Origin: Breznakibacter xylanolyticus
Lineage (GTDB): Bacteria; Bacteroidota; Bacteroidia; Bacteroidales; Marinilabiliaceae
Direction of reading: 5' to 3'
Length of the DNA: 64,000 nt
Assembly (NCBI RefSeq): GCF_003254275.1
Contig: NZ_QKZK01000009.1
Coordinates: forward strand, 58,424-122,423
Position 1 is the first letter of the stretch. Each line of letters opens with the position of its first letter. This document shows, one piece after another, positions 18,012 through 26,507 of the stretch. The notes below the pieces were generated by a model that did no database searches, was not told the origin of the DNA, and was given only the letters and a program-made list of their open reading frames with translations. The position numbers and the translations under genes are program-made.

Positions 18012-18770
18012 ATGTTGGCAAAACGAATCATCCCTTGTCTGGATATCAAGGATGGCATGACTGTGAAGGGGATCAAGTTTTTGGAAATCAAAACAGTGGG
18101 CGATCCTGTGGAGTTGGCGGCCATGTATGCCGAGCAAGGCGCCGATGAGTTGGTGTTTCTCGATATTACTGCCAGTCACGAGGGGCGAAAGACGTTTGTG
18201 GATTTGGTGCATCGCATCGCTCGCCACATCAACATCCCGTTTACCGTTGGAGGTGGCATTAGTGAGCTGAAGGACGCCGAGGCGTTGCTCAATGCCGGTG
18301 CCGATAAAATCAGCATCAACTCCTCGGCCGTGCGTAACCCGCAACTCATTGACGATATGGCGCGAAATTTCGGTAGCCAGTTTGTGGTGGTAGCCATTGA
18401 TGCTAAAAAGGAACCGCAAGGCGATGACTGGGTGGTGACTGTCAATGGGGGACGAATCCCTACCGATAAACGCCTTTTCACCTGGGCTCGTGAGGCAGAA
18501 AGCCGGGGAGCCGGTGAGATTCTGTTTACCAGTATGGATCACGACGGCGTGAAGCAGGGGTTTGCCAACGAGGCCTTGGCACGCATTAGTACCGAGCTCT
18601 CCATTCCTGTTATTGCTTCGGGCGGAGCCGGCAAGATGGAGCATTTTAAAGATGTCTTCACCATTGGCAAGGCCGATGCAGGTCTGGCGGCCAGTATCTT
18701 TCATTATAATGAGATTCCAATTCCGCAACTCAAGCAGTATCTCAAGGGCGAGGGAATTGTGATACGTTAA
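18012..18770 (+). CDS. hisF: Imidazole glycerol phosphate synthase, cyclase subunit
   Basis: HisF uses ammonia from HisH to convert PRFAR to IGP and AICAR. The 252-residue sequence starts [20 protein letters not shown]. It has the catalytic Asp in CLDIKDG, the phosphate loops in VGGGISE and [10 protein letters not shown], and the second Asp in [10 protein letters not shown]. It is typical in length and closely coupled to hisA. Confidence 0.97.
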   Translation: MLAKRIIPCLDIKDGMTVKGIKFLEIKTVGDPVELAAMYAEQGADELVFLDITASHEGRKTFVDLVHRIARHINIPFTVGGGISELKDAEALLNAGADKISINSSAVRNPQLIDDMARNFGSQFVVVAIDAKKEPQGDDWVVTVNGGRIPTDKRLFTWAREAESRGAGEILFTSMDHDGVKQGFANEALARISTELSIPVIASGGAGKMEHFKDVFTIGKADAGLAASIFHYNEIPIPQLKQYLKGEGIVIR

Positions 18771-18909
18771 GTGTCGGTTTGTTTTATTTAATTAACTATA
18801 GCATTTACTTGTGGGCAATTCCATTCTTCGGTGTCTGACTTTATTCGAATGTGATTTGATGTTGGAACGCAGGATTGAATTGACAGCAATATCAAAAAAA
18901 TAATACATC

Positions 18910-19509
18910 ATGAAAGTCGATTTTACAAAATCACCCGACGGCCTTGTGCCGGCCATCATACAGGACAATAGCACCGGAAAAGTGCTGATGCTTGGTTATA
19001 TGAATCAGGATGCTCTAGACAAGACACAGAAAGAAGGCAAAGTGACCTTTTTTAGTCGATCCAAGAAACGACTATGGACCAAGGGCGAAGAGTCGGGGCA
19101 TTTCCTGAACTTGGTGTCCATGGCTTCCGATTGCGACGATGATACGTTGCTCATTAAGGTGAATCCCGTAGGACCCACTTGCCACACCGGCTCCGACACC
19201 TGCTGGAATGAAGTCAATGAGGTGGATGATCTCTTGTTTTTAAAGCATTTGCAGGATTTCATCGACAAGCGCAAGCAGGAGATGCCTGAGGGGTCTTATA
19301 CCACTTCATTGTTTAATAAAGGGACTCGTAAAATTGCTCAAAAGGTAGGCGAAGAGGCTGTTGAGACCATCATTGGCGCCATGGCCAATGATGATGAAAA
19401 CTTCCTGTACGAGGGAGCAGATTTGCTTTATCATCTCATTGTGCTGCTGACGTACAAGGGGTATCGTATTGAGGATTTAGCGCGTGAATTGAAGAAGCGG
19501 CACAAGTAA
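18910..19509 (+). CDS. hisI: Bifunctional phosphoribosyl-AMP cyclohydrolase / phosphoribosyl-ATP pyrophosphatase
   Basis: This 199-residue fusion performs steps 2 and 3 of histidine synthesis. The N-terminal HisI part (1-110) shows MLGYMNQDAL, TFFSRSKKRLWTKGEESGH, DCDDDTLL and the zinc-binding PTCHTG...CW. The C-terminal HisE part (about 110-199) shows SYTTSLF, GTRKIAQKVGEEAVET and DLLYHLIVLL. It ends the local his cluster and is followed by a strong terminator. A 139-base spacer of no recognised content separates it from hisF. Confidence 0.96.
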   Translation: MKVDFTKSPDGLVPAIIQDNSTGKVLMLGYMNQDALDKTQKEGKVTFFSRSKKRLWTKGEESGHFLNLVSMASDCDDDTLLIKVNPVGPTCHTGSDTCWNEVNEVDDLLFLKHLQDFIDKRKQEMPEGSYTTSLFNKGTRKIAQKVGEEAVETIIGAMANDDENFLYEGADLLYHLIVLLTYKGYRIEDLARELKKRHK

Positions 19510-19542
19510 GATTAGGTTTGCAGTTTTGCATAAACTTTTTTG

Positions 19543-19601
19543 GGCTATTTCGGAGAACAGGATGCTTGTAATAGAGACTGTTTTCCGAAATAGCCTTTTT
19601 T
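19543..19601 (+). terminator. Terminator after hisIE
   Basis: GGCTATTTCGGAGAACAG (19543-19560) pairs with CTGTTTTCCGAAATAGCC (19578-19595) as an 18-base-pair stem with one G-U, followed by TTTTTT. It is a good intrinsic terminator on the + strand for the his genes. Confidence 0.85.
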
Positions 19602-19604
19602 ATA

Positions 19605-21548
19605 TCATACCGAGTCAAAGGTGTGTGAATCAGCCGAAGCATCATTGGTGGAGGTCTTGAAGAACCCGATGATACCCTTGAGGCTTTCGGCCTGAGCTGA
19701 GAGTTCTTCGGCGTTTGAGGCCATTTCCTCGCTTGCAGCAGCATTTTGCTGAATGACGTGGTTAAAGTCCTGAATGGCTCGGCTCACTTGGTTGGTGCCG
19801 GCACTCTGTTCGGCCGATGAAACTGAAATCTCTTTAACCAGTCGGGTGGTTTCATCAACGCGAGGAAGGATGTCCAATACCTTGTTTTGAGCAGCTTCGG
19901 TCATCGTGAAACTTTCTTTGGCCAGTTTCACGATTTCGTGGGCGGCGTTGCGGCTGCCTTCGGCCAGTTTTCGGACTTCGCCGGCCACCACTGCAAATCC
20001 TTTACCGGCATCGCCGGCTCGGGCAGCTTCTACGGCTGCGTTAAGCGCCAGAAGGTTGGTTTGCAGTGCAATGTTGTTGATGACCGATATTTTGGATGCA
20101 ATCACGCGGTTGGCTTCCAGTGCTTTAGATGACTGTTCCTGTACAAGCAACATTCCTTCGTTGGCTTCTTCCGAGATGCGTTCGGTTTCACGGGCGTTGT
20201 TGCTGTTTTGGTCGATGTTGGAGGTCATTTGTTCGATGGTCGATGAAATTTCTTCGGCCGACGAAGCTTGTTCCGAAGCTCCCTGCGACACCTGAATGCT
20301 GGCCGTGGTCAGTTGTTTGCTGGCAATGAGAATGTGGTCGGCACCTTCGATGATTTGCTGAATGATGCCGGTGAGTTTTTGCCGCATCTCTGAAAATGCA
20401 TGGTACAATTTGCCGATTTCGTCGTTTGATACTTTGATTTCCTGACTGTAGGTCAGGTCGCCATCGGCCATCTTAGAGGCCATGGTGGCCATGCTGCCCA
20501 GTGGTTGAATCAAACGGTTGATGTAGTAAACGCCGGCAGTCACCATCAATAAGCAGATGATGGTTGAGGCAAATAACAAGCGCCATAGTAAGTTGCGAGC
20601 TTCGGCTGTGACCACCGACATGGGGATGGAATAACGAACCTGCCAGGGATAAATGGTTTTGCCCACGACCAGGGGGACGGCAATTTCAAGCGTTTCGGCA
20701 TTCTCGGTAATGCTCATTTTCCCTTGTTGGATTGATGTTTGGATGGTTTTCATGGTGTCTCCTTCGGTAATGGGGTGTCCCACTTTGGTGGGTTCAAGGC
20801 GGTTGGCTACATATATGCCTTTGTTTGACACGATGCTGAGCTGAAAATCTTTGTTTGCAGAATCTCTCTCAGCCACCAGTTGTTGAACGAAATTGATGGG
20901 GTAGTCGATGCCGGTTACCCCAATGGGTTTCCCCTTGAGTAGAATGGGAGTCATGCAGGAGATCATCATCACATCCACTCCTTGCACCGGGTAGATGACG
21001 GGTTCGGTGAGGAAGTCGGTTTTTATTTTCATCGGTTCCCAGTACCAGGGCGCCATTTCGGCCGTTTGGTAGTCGATGAGGACGTCAATGCTCAGTTCGT
21101 TTCCGGCTTTGGTGTAATACGAAAGAAACCTTCCGGTGGCATCGTGAGCCGGAGCGTCCATCCATGCAATGTCGTTTCCGTCGTAGGCATTGGGTTCGAA
21201 GGCGATGGTCAGTCCCAGAAAGTTACTGTTTGAAAAGAGAACTTCTTGTGCAATTGCTGTGTATTCGGTTCTTTTTAATTGTCCTTTGCCATTGCCAATG
21301 CTTTGCGAAGCCATTGTATGGGCAAAGTGTCGCGACCCTTCCATGGCCGAGTTGAGGATGTGGCGAATGTCACCGGCTATATCTTCGGCTGTGGCTACGG
21401 CTCGTTCTTTGGCCGTGGTAATGGCGATGCGGCGGGTTTGAATGGTGCTGATAATTATTATGGCTGCAACGGTAATTAGGATTGCCAATGCAATGAGGAT
21501 TCCTGTTTTCATCCTCAGCGAGAAGGTGTGTTGATGGATTTGTTTCAT
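19605..21548 (-). CDS. Methyl-accepting chemotaxis protein
   Basis: This is a 647-residue transmembrane chemoreceptor. It has a TM helix (about 12-34), a periplasmic double-Cache-like sensor region (about 40-320, with [26 protein letters not shown] and GVTGIDYP), a second TM (about 325-350), a HAMP domain and a cytoplasmic signalling domain. The conserved hairpin tip, with [20 protein letters not shown] followed by [16 protein letters not shown], would contact CheA and CheW. No che or flagellar gene is near, so this is a solitary receptor here. Its ligand is unknown; Cache domains often bind small organic acids or amino acids. Confidence 0.93.
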   Translation of the reverse strand: MKQIHQHTFSLRMKTGILIALAILITVAAIIIISTIQTRRIAITTAKERAVATAEDIAGDIRHILNSAMEGSRHFAHTMASQSIGNGKGQLKRTEYTAIAQEVLFSNSNFLGLTIAFEPNAYDGNDIAWMDAPAHDATGRFLSYYTKAGNELSIDVLIDYQTAEMAPWYWEPMKIKTDFLTEPVIYPVQGVDVMMISCMTPILLKGKPIGVTGIDYPINFVQQLVAERDSANKDFQLSIVSNKGIYVANRLEPTKVGHPITEGDTMKTIQTSIQQGKMSITENAETLEIAVPLVVGKTIYPWQVRYSIPMSVVTAEARNLLWRLLFASTIICLLMVTAGVYYINRLIQPLGSMATMASKMADGDLTYSQEIKVSNDEIGKLYHAFSEMRQKLTGIIQQIIEGADHILIASKQLTTASIQVSQGASEQASSAEEISSTIEQMTSNIDQNSNNARETERISEEANEGMLLVQEQSSKALEANRVIASKISVINNIALQTNLLALNAAVEAARAGDAGKGFAVVAGEVRKLAEGSRNAAHEIVKLAKESFTMTEAAQNKVLDILPRVDETTRLVKEISVSSAEQSAGTNQVSRAIQDFNHVIQQNAAASEEMASNAEELSAQAESLKGIIGFFKTSTNDASADSHTFDSV

Positions 21549-21650
21549 AACAGATGTCGTTAGTGGGCGATGAAAAATAGAAATCCGAAATAATGGCTTT
21601 CTCCCAATGAGCGTTTTTATTGAGATGTTTGCCAGTGAAATGTTTGTCTT

Positions 21651-22367
21651 TTAAAAGGAGAGCTTAACCACGAAAAAGGAGTCATCGTTTTGGGGGTTGT
21701 GAACGATGGACAGGTTGAGCGGTACCGAAAATTGTTCGGTGATGCGGATATCCTTTTCCGCTTGTATTCCTACGTTTACAAATCCCGTATTTGAGGCATA
21801 AAAGCCGTTGTCGGTGAGGGTTGCTCCGGCAAAGGCCGAAAGGTTATAGTCGTTGATGATGAAAGGGTAGGCTGCTTCAAAATATGTGGAGTAGAGTTGC
21901 TGGCCTTCGTCATCGCGGTCGTAACCAAAGATGAAGGTGCTGGCGGTGATGGTGATGGGATGCTTGTCGCTTGGGGTGGTGTAGGTGAGGCAGGCTTCTA
22001 CCAGATGGCCGGTATAGTCTTTGCGCCATTCAGTCCAGTTGGTGGCAGAGAGGTTGGTCTCGTCTTCGTTGTAATAATCGTTTATCGACAGGGTTAGGCC
22101 TTTGGTGCTGTAGGAGAGATAAAGGTCAATCTCAGCATAGTTTTTGCCGGTGGCGTATGATGCCCATCCCATCAGCGATAAACCACCATACGAGAAGGTG
22201 GCGTAGGGTTGAAGGTTGGGTGAGTCGCTGAATTGTAAGCCGCGCCAAATATATCGGCTCACCATATCGAAACCGCCGTCAAAAGATACTTTGGTAGAGT
22301 CTTGCGCCGGGCTGAATAGTGGTATTAAGATAAATGCAAGAGCCAGGGAGAGCTGTTTTTTTGTCAT
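21651..22367 (-). CDS. Outer-membrane beta-barrel protein (TorF-like porin)
   Basis: This 238-residue protein begins with a signal peptide ending near FSPAQDS. The remainder is rich in alternating aromatic strands (VSRYIWRGLQFSDSPNLQP, WASYATGKNYAEIDLYLSY) and ends in an aromatic residue after FFVVKLSF, typical of an outer-membrane barrel. The YIWRGLQ segment is reminiscent of the putative porin family TIGR02001/TorF. The substrate is unknown. About 100 bases separate it from the chemoreceptor, and the two may be cotranscribed. Confidence 0.65.
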   Translation of the reverse strand: MTKKQLSLALAFILIPLFSPAQDSTKVSFDGGFDMVSRYIWRGLQFSDSPNLQPYATFSYGGLSLMGWASYATGKNYAEIDLYLSYSTKGLTLSINDYYNEDETNLSATNWTEWRKDYTGHLVEACLTYTTPSDKHPITITASTFIFGYDRDDEGQQLYSTYFEAAYPFIINDYNLSAFAGATLTDNGFYASNTGFVNVGIQAEKDIRITEQFSVPLNLSIVHNPQNDDSFFVVKLSF

Positions 22368-22524
22368 GGTGTTAGTTTTGGTGAGGAGGAATTGATCATC
22401 ACTTGATTGAGTAAATTACAAGTTGTTGGTGAGAATATCAATAACTTGTGTGAAGGGGAGGTATTTTTGTTTGTTGTTGAATGTCAAGGGGTTATATTTG
22501 TGGTGATTGTGAAAAGATGTGAAT

Positions 22525-22544
22525 TTTGTGAAAAACATCACAAA
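22525..22544. promoter_or_regulatory. Perfect Crp/Fnr-like palindrome
   Basis: The site reads TGTGA-N6-TCACA (22527-22542), extended to seven perfectly matched bases on each side (TTTGTGA/TCACAAA). This is the classical operator form of Crp/Fnr-family regulators. It lies in the divergent region between the outer-membrane protein gene (start 22367, minus) and the small exported-protein gene (ATG 22578 or 22605, plus), closer to the latter. Binding by a regulator is inferred from form alone. Confidence 0.6.
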
Positions 22545-22604
22545 TCAGTAACCTTTTACTTGAATAGACGTTCAATTATGCAGATACTTAAATATCAAAT
22601 TGCA

Positions 22605-22811
22605 ATGAATCGGAAAAGCATTTTAAAAGCAGCAGTGATTGGCGTTGTTTTGGTAGTCGCAGGTGGTTTGTTGACGCTCAACGCCGGGGAACGCAAGGAT
22701 TATAAGTCGATGAGCAATGAGGAGATATTACAGCTCCCCGTGAGTGAGTTGGCCGAATTGTCTTTGGATGAACTGATGGCAATTTCTGATAAATTCAGAT
22801 ACGCCGAATAA
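22605..22811 (+). CDS. Small exported orphan protein
   Basis: This small gene encodes about 68 residues from ATG 22605, or 77 from ATG 22578 in the same frame. A basic N-terminus (MNRKSILK) and hydrophobic helix (AAVIGVVLVVAGGLLTL) are followed by an acidic tail with repeated short helices: EEILQLPVSELAELSLDELMAIS. The LSLDELM motif resembles the short segment found after the signal peptide of many TonB receptors and related exported proteins. It is a free-standing gene with a terminator directly after it and a Crp/Fnr-like palindrome upstream. No function is assigned. Confidence 0.7.
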   Translation: MNRKSILKAAVIGVVLVVAGGLLTLNAGERKDYKSMSNEEILQLPVSELAELSLDELMAISDKFRYAE

Positions 22812-22853
22812 TATTAGGATTGGGTTTTTTATAGGAAAGGGTTAATTGTAGGG

Positions 22854-22887
22854 AAAAGAGGGCGCCTGTGATGGGTTGCCCTCTTTT
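22854..22887. terminator. Terminator between small protein gene and helicase
   Basis: AAAAGAGGGC (22854-22863) pairs with GCCCTCTTTT (22878-22887), and T residues follow. It ends the + strand small gene. The 3' end lies against the stop codon of the convergent helicase gene, so it may act on both transcripts. Confidence 0.8.
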
Positions 22888-25350
22888 TTATGCTTCGGAT
22901 TGTAACTTTAGGTAACTCTGTACCAGTTTGATTTCTCCGTATGAAACCGTTTCGCCCAGTGCGTTTTTTGTGTCGGAGAGACTTGTCATGCGGTTGTTTT
23001 GAAGATATTCGCTGATGGTGTCAATTTTTGAGGGTTCCATGATTTCGGTGAGTTCCAGTTGCCCGTTTTCGACATAGCGACTCAGATGACCTTCGATGGT
23101 GGCGGGCACCATGCCTCTGTTTTGGGCAATGTCGTTGATGGACATTCCCTGTCGTAACATTTGGTAGCTAAGCTCATGGGTGGGGATTTTGGGTTCTTTT
23201 TTTTCTTCGTCGATGCCCATGGGGATGATTTCGGCCGTTTCAATGTTGTTTTCTTTTCGGTAGGCCATCACCATTTCCATGATGGCCGGGCCGTAGTCGG
23301 CAATTTTCTTTTTACCTAGGCCTTTGATGTTTTTAAGTTCGGGCATGTAAAGGGGCAGTTTGTTGCATATCTCGGCCATGGTGGCCGTAGGCAAAACCAC
23401 ATAAACGGGTGCATTGAGTTCTTCGGCCTTATGATTGCGCCAGGTTTTGAGGCGGGCATAGAGCTTGGGATGTTCAATGGTGAGTGAGGCGGCTTCGTCG
23501 CTGTCGTTGCTTTTCCGGGCGGTAGAGGCCGTGATTTCCGTTGGGGCGATGGCAGCCCTGCCTTTGGCGTCGAGGTAGGTCTTGATGTCGAAACCATGGG
23601 TGCTGGCTTTAAAACAGGCCATCTTTATATTCAGTTCTTCTGCAAAGCGGGTAAAAGCTTCGCCAACTTGCTTTTTGATGGTTTTGTTGTCGCTGATGAC
23701 CGAGGTGCTTTTTAATGGTTTTTCGAGCGATGTGGTCATTTTATCGGCAAACCAGGAGGTGGCTTTGCGAATGCGTTCCTGTAAGGGTTCGTTTTGGGTG
23801 ATGTCAGGAACAATGTTGGTGTATTGTCTGATTTGGTTGGTAAACTTGTCGGCCACAGGCAGAATGTCGTTGCGGAATTCGCTGAGCATGGTGCCGATTG
23901 AAGTAGTGAGGCTGCCGTGCAGGGCATTGGCATGTTCACCTGTTTGACGGTGCAAATAGGTGAGGCGGTTTGTCAGGGTGGCGAGGTTAAAGAGTTCGAA
24001 CAGTAACTGGTGTTGGTAGTTGATGCGAGCTTCGACCAACTGTTGTTGGTCGGGCTGGTTTTGTTCAACCTGTTGTGTGAAGGATTGCACGCTAGTGTCG
24101 GCATGCAGACTTGCCGGTGAAATGGGGCTGCTGAGCACCATTCCTTCGAGCGTTTTGCATCGACTCAGAGCCACGTAAACCTGGCCGTGGGCAAAGGAGG
24201 CGCCGGCGTCGATGATGGCTTTTTCGAACGTGAGACCCTGACTTTTGTGGATGGTGATGGCCCAGGCCGTTTTAAGGGGGTACTGGGTGAAAGTGCCGGT
24301 TTCGGTTTCGGTAATTTCCTGACTTTCGGCATCGATGCTGTACTTGATGTTGCTCCACTTTTGTTGTGTCACGGCAATGGGTTCTTCGTTGTCACAGCGC
24401 ACAAATAGCGTGTCGTCGATGATTTTCTCCAGGATACCGATTTTGCCGTTGTAATATCGTTTTTCGGGTGAGGGGTCGTTTTTTACAAACATGACCTGAG
24501 CCCCAAGCTTGAGGCGCAACTCACCATCGGTAGGGTAGTTGTATTCGGGGAAGTCACCCTTCACTTCTGCCCGGAACAGGTGAGGGCGGGTGGAGAGGTT
24601 TTGCAATTGCCGTTCGTTGATGGCTTTGGCCGAGTGATTGTGGGTGGTGAGGATGATGTATCCTTCGTGTATCTGATCGGCAAAGCCGGGAATGTAGCGT
24701 TGGTTGAGGCGCGCAACGGTGGCGGCATCCATTTGTCGGTTGCGCACGCGGTTCAGCAGGTCGATGAATTCGGGGTCGCTTTGGCGGTAGATGTGCTTGA
24801 GTTCGATGTTGACGCTGGCCGTTTGTTGCAGGGCTTTGCTGGCAAAGAAAAATGGAGTGGAGTAATGTGTTTTCAGAAGCGCCCATTCGTCCTCCTTGGC
24901 CACGGGCGCCAGCTGTTGCAGATCGCCAATCATGAGCAGTTGCACGCCGCCAAAGGGGAGGGTTCGGTTGCGGTAGGTGCGCAGCACGGTGTCGATGCCG
25001 TCGAGCAAGTCGGCGCGCACCATGCTGATTTCATCTATCACCAGCAACTCCATGCTTCGAATGATGTTGATTTTTTCTTTTGAGAATCGACGGTTGTAGC
25101 TCTCGTTCAGAGCCATGCCTGGTACGATGGGGCCAAAGGGGAGCTGAAACATGGAGTGAATGGTAACGCCCCCCGCGTTGATGGCGGCTACGCCCGTGGG
25201 AGCCACCACCACCATTCGTTTGAGTGCGTCATGGCGCAGACGTCGCAAAAAGGTGGTCTTGCCCGTACCGGCTTTCCCGGTGAGGAAGACGTTGCGGTTG
25301 GTGTATTGTACAAAGTTGTAGGCCAGTTCTATTTGCGAGTTTTCTGTCAT
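22888..25350 (-). CDS. Pif1-like helicase with HRDC and C-terminal HTH domains
   Basis: This 820-residue SF1B helicase has Walker A LTGKAGTGKTTF (residues 23-34), Walker B LLVIDEISMV, GDLQQLAPV and the C-terminal helicase motifs HKSQGLTFEKA and YVALSRCKTLEG (about 370-405). A long linker is followed by an HRDC-like domain (YVVLPTATMAEICNKLP, NIKGLGKKKI) and a winged HTH_40-like segment (LRQGMSINDIAQNRGM). This architecture recurs in Bacteroidetes and suggests a role in resolving DNA structures during replication or repair. The AlkD-like gene directly upstream, only 12 bases away, supports a shared repair operon. Confidence 0.9.
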   Translation of the reverse strand: MTENSQIELAYNFVQYTNRNVFLTGKAGTGKTTFLRRLRHDALKRMVVVAPTGVAAINAGGVTIHSMFQLPFGPIVPGMALNESYNRRFSKEKINIIRSMELLVIDEISMVRADLLDGIDTVLRTYRNRTLPFGGVQLLMIGDLQQLAPVAKEDEWALLKTHYSTPFFFASKALQQTASVNIELKHIYRQSDPEFIDLLNRVRNRQMDAATVARLNQRYIPGFADQIHEGYIILTTHNHSAKAINERQLQNLSTRPHLFRAEVKGDFPEYNYPTDGELRLKLGAQVMFVKNDPSPEKRYYNGKIGILEKIIDDTLFVRCDNEEPIAVTQQKWSNIKYSIDAESQEITETETGTFTQYPLKTAWAITIHKSQGLTFEKAIIDAGASFAHGQVYVALSRCKTLEGMVLSSPISPASLHADTSVQSFTQQVEQNQPDQQQLVEARINYQHQLLFELFNLATLTNRLTYLHRQTGEHANALHGSLTTSIGTMLSEFRNDILPVADKFTNQIRQYTNIVPDITQNEPLQERIRKATSWFADKMTTSLEKPLKSTSVISDNKTIKKQVGEAFTRFAEELNIKMACFKASTHGFDIKTYLDAKGRAAIAPTEITASTARKSNDSDEAASLTIEHPKLYARLKTWRNHKAEELNAPVYVVLPTATMAEICNKLPLYMPELKNIKGLGKKKIADYGPAIMEMVMAYRKENNIETAEIIPMGIDEEKKEPKIPTHELSYQMLRQGMSINDIAQNRGMVPATIEGHLSRYVENGQLELTEIMEPSKIDTISEYLQNNRMTSLSDTKNALGETVSYGEIKLVQSYLKLQSEA

Positions 25351-25362
25351 GATGCTCGTGTG

Positions 25363-26097
25363 TTATTTGCTTTCGTTGAGCCACGCCAGTTCGGTGCGTA
25401 CCTCCTCGATGGTGTTTGCCCATCCGTCTATATTGGCATCTGTGGCTTGTTGTAACCACCGAGTGGCCTGTTGTATGCCATCGTTGCCCGAGCGTGCCAA
25501 TTGTCTTATCAGGTGTGAGATGCCTCGTTTTTCAATGGCAGAGGTCTCCTTTGAAGTTGGGATGAGGTTGGGTAATATATTTAAAATGTTGGTTGATGTC
25601 AAGATGTTGTTGCGCAAGCTCCATCCCAATGCCAAGAGGGCCGTGGCACGTATGTTACCGTCGGATGACGCGAGTAGCTGTGGTGCGATTTCCGGGAGCT
25701 TGGGCATCTTTCCAAGCAAGTTAATGGCCATTTGTTCGGCTAGTTCGGGGTTGGCGATGAGGTCGCACCATTGCAGGGCTTCGTTGGGGGCAAGGCTGAG
25801 CGGATCGGCCACCAGTGTTGCGAGTATCATGGTTTCCCTGATTTGACGGTACCATAGCCGCACAGCCAGTTCGTTGCAGGGGGCTATGTCGCGAGCCAGT
25901 TCCTTGATGTGAGCCAGGGCGGCGCCATAGCTGAGGCGGTAACTGATGCCGCGCTGCTTTTGCTGGTCGACAGTTTCGCCGTTTTTACGCAGGTCAATGA
26001 CTTTTAGGAGTTGTTCGATGTGTTGATCCACCTCCGGGTTGGGTGCGAAAAAGCGCGAGGTGGTCGTCTGTTTGGGTGTATTGAGTAGTGACATCAT
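25363..26097 (-). CDS. Alpha-helical repeat protein, DNA alkylation repair (AlkD-like)
   Basis: This 244-residue protein is entirely helical and built of HEAT-like repeats (RQIRETMILATLVADP, LAEQMAINLLGKMPKL, NIRATALLALGWSL, ISHLIRQLARSGND). The pattern resembles the AlkD/AlkC-type DNA alkylation repair family, but I cannot confirm catalytic residues by eye. It lies 12 bases upstream of the helicase on the same strand, so the two are probably cotranscribed. A general HEAT-repeat scaffold is the main alternative. Confidence 0.55.
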   Translation of the reverse strand: MMSLLNTPKQTTTSRFFAPNPEVDQHIEQLLKVIDLRKNGETVDQQKQRGISYRLSYGAALAHIKELARDIAPCNELAVRLWYRQIRETMILATLVADPLSLAPNEALQWCDLIANPELAEQMAINLLGKMPKLPEIAPQLLASSDGNIRATALLALGWSLRNNILTSTNILNILPNLIPTSKETSAIEKRGISHLIRQLARSGNDGIQQATRWLQQATDANIDGWANTIEEVRTELAWLNESK

Positions 26098-26266
26098 GTG
26101 TGTTCTCTGGTGAGGATGGCAAAATTACCATCCTTCGGCGTATTTATCCACTAAAAAAGCAAATTTGTGTGGGCATGTTTTGTGCTTTATAATCAGAGCT
26201 ATTTGTTTGTAGGGGGAATGTTGGGGTTGAAAAAATGCACATTCGTGCAAAAAAAATGCATTCGGA

Positions 26267-26299
26267 TTTGTTGGATGAAATGAATTATTTCTATCTTTG
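26267..26299 (+). promoter_or_regulatory. tRNA-His promoter
   Basis: TTTG (26267-26270), 21 bases, then TATCTTTG (26292-26299). This is a textbook Bacteroidetes promoter, with both elements perfect and spacing within range. The tRNA begins about 18 bases after the -7 box. Confidence 0.8.
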
Positions 26300-26317
26300 C
26301 AACGCTTTAGAGAAATG

Positions 26318-26391
26318 GTGAATGTAGCTCAGCTGGTTAGAGCACTAGATTGTGGTTCTAGGGGTCGCCGGTTCGAACCCGGTCTTTCACC
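26318..26391 (+). tRNA. tRNA-His (anticodon GTG)
   Basis: A full cloverleaf is visible: acceptor GTGAATG/CTTTCAC, D-arm GCTC/GAGC, anticodon stem CTAGA/TCTAG with loop TTGTGGT (anticodon 26352-26354), and T-arm GCCGG/CCGGT around TTCGAAC. A G precedes position 1 (26317) and a C follows position 72 (26391), fitting the G-1:C73 identity pair of tRNA-His. The 3' CCA is not encoded. Acceptor position 6:67 is a T-T mismatch. Confidence 0.95.
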
Positions 26392-26400
26392 CAAGCACAA

Positions 26401-26428
26401 AGCCCCGCAGAAATGCGGGGCTTTTTTT
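26401..26428 (+). terminator. Terminator after tRNA-His
   Basis: AGCCCCGCA (26401-26409) and TGCGGGGCT (26414-26422) form a nine-base-pair stem with a four-base loop and a seven-base T run, ten bases after the tRNA. Confidence 0.92.
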
Positions 26429-26507
26429 GTTTTGGGGCTTGTTGGAAAATGAAAACACCCCCGTCGGGTACTGTGCCTGATGGGGGTGTTGTGTTTTGCA
26501 ATGTTGA

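Noticed and set aside
19605-19740. Shared termination of the chemoreceptor gene by the hisIE hairpin
   Set aside because: On the minus strand the hairpin is not followed by a T run, so it supports only the + strand.
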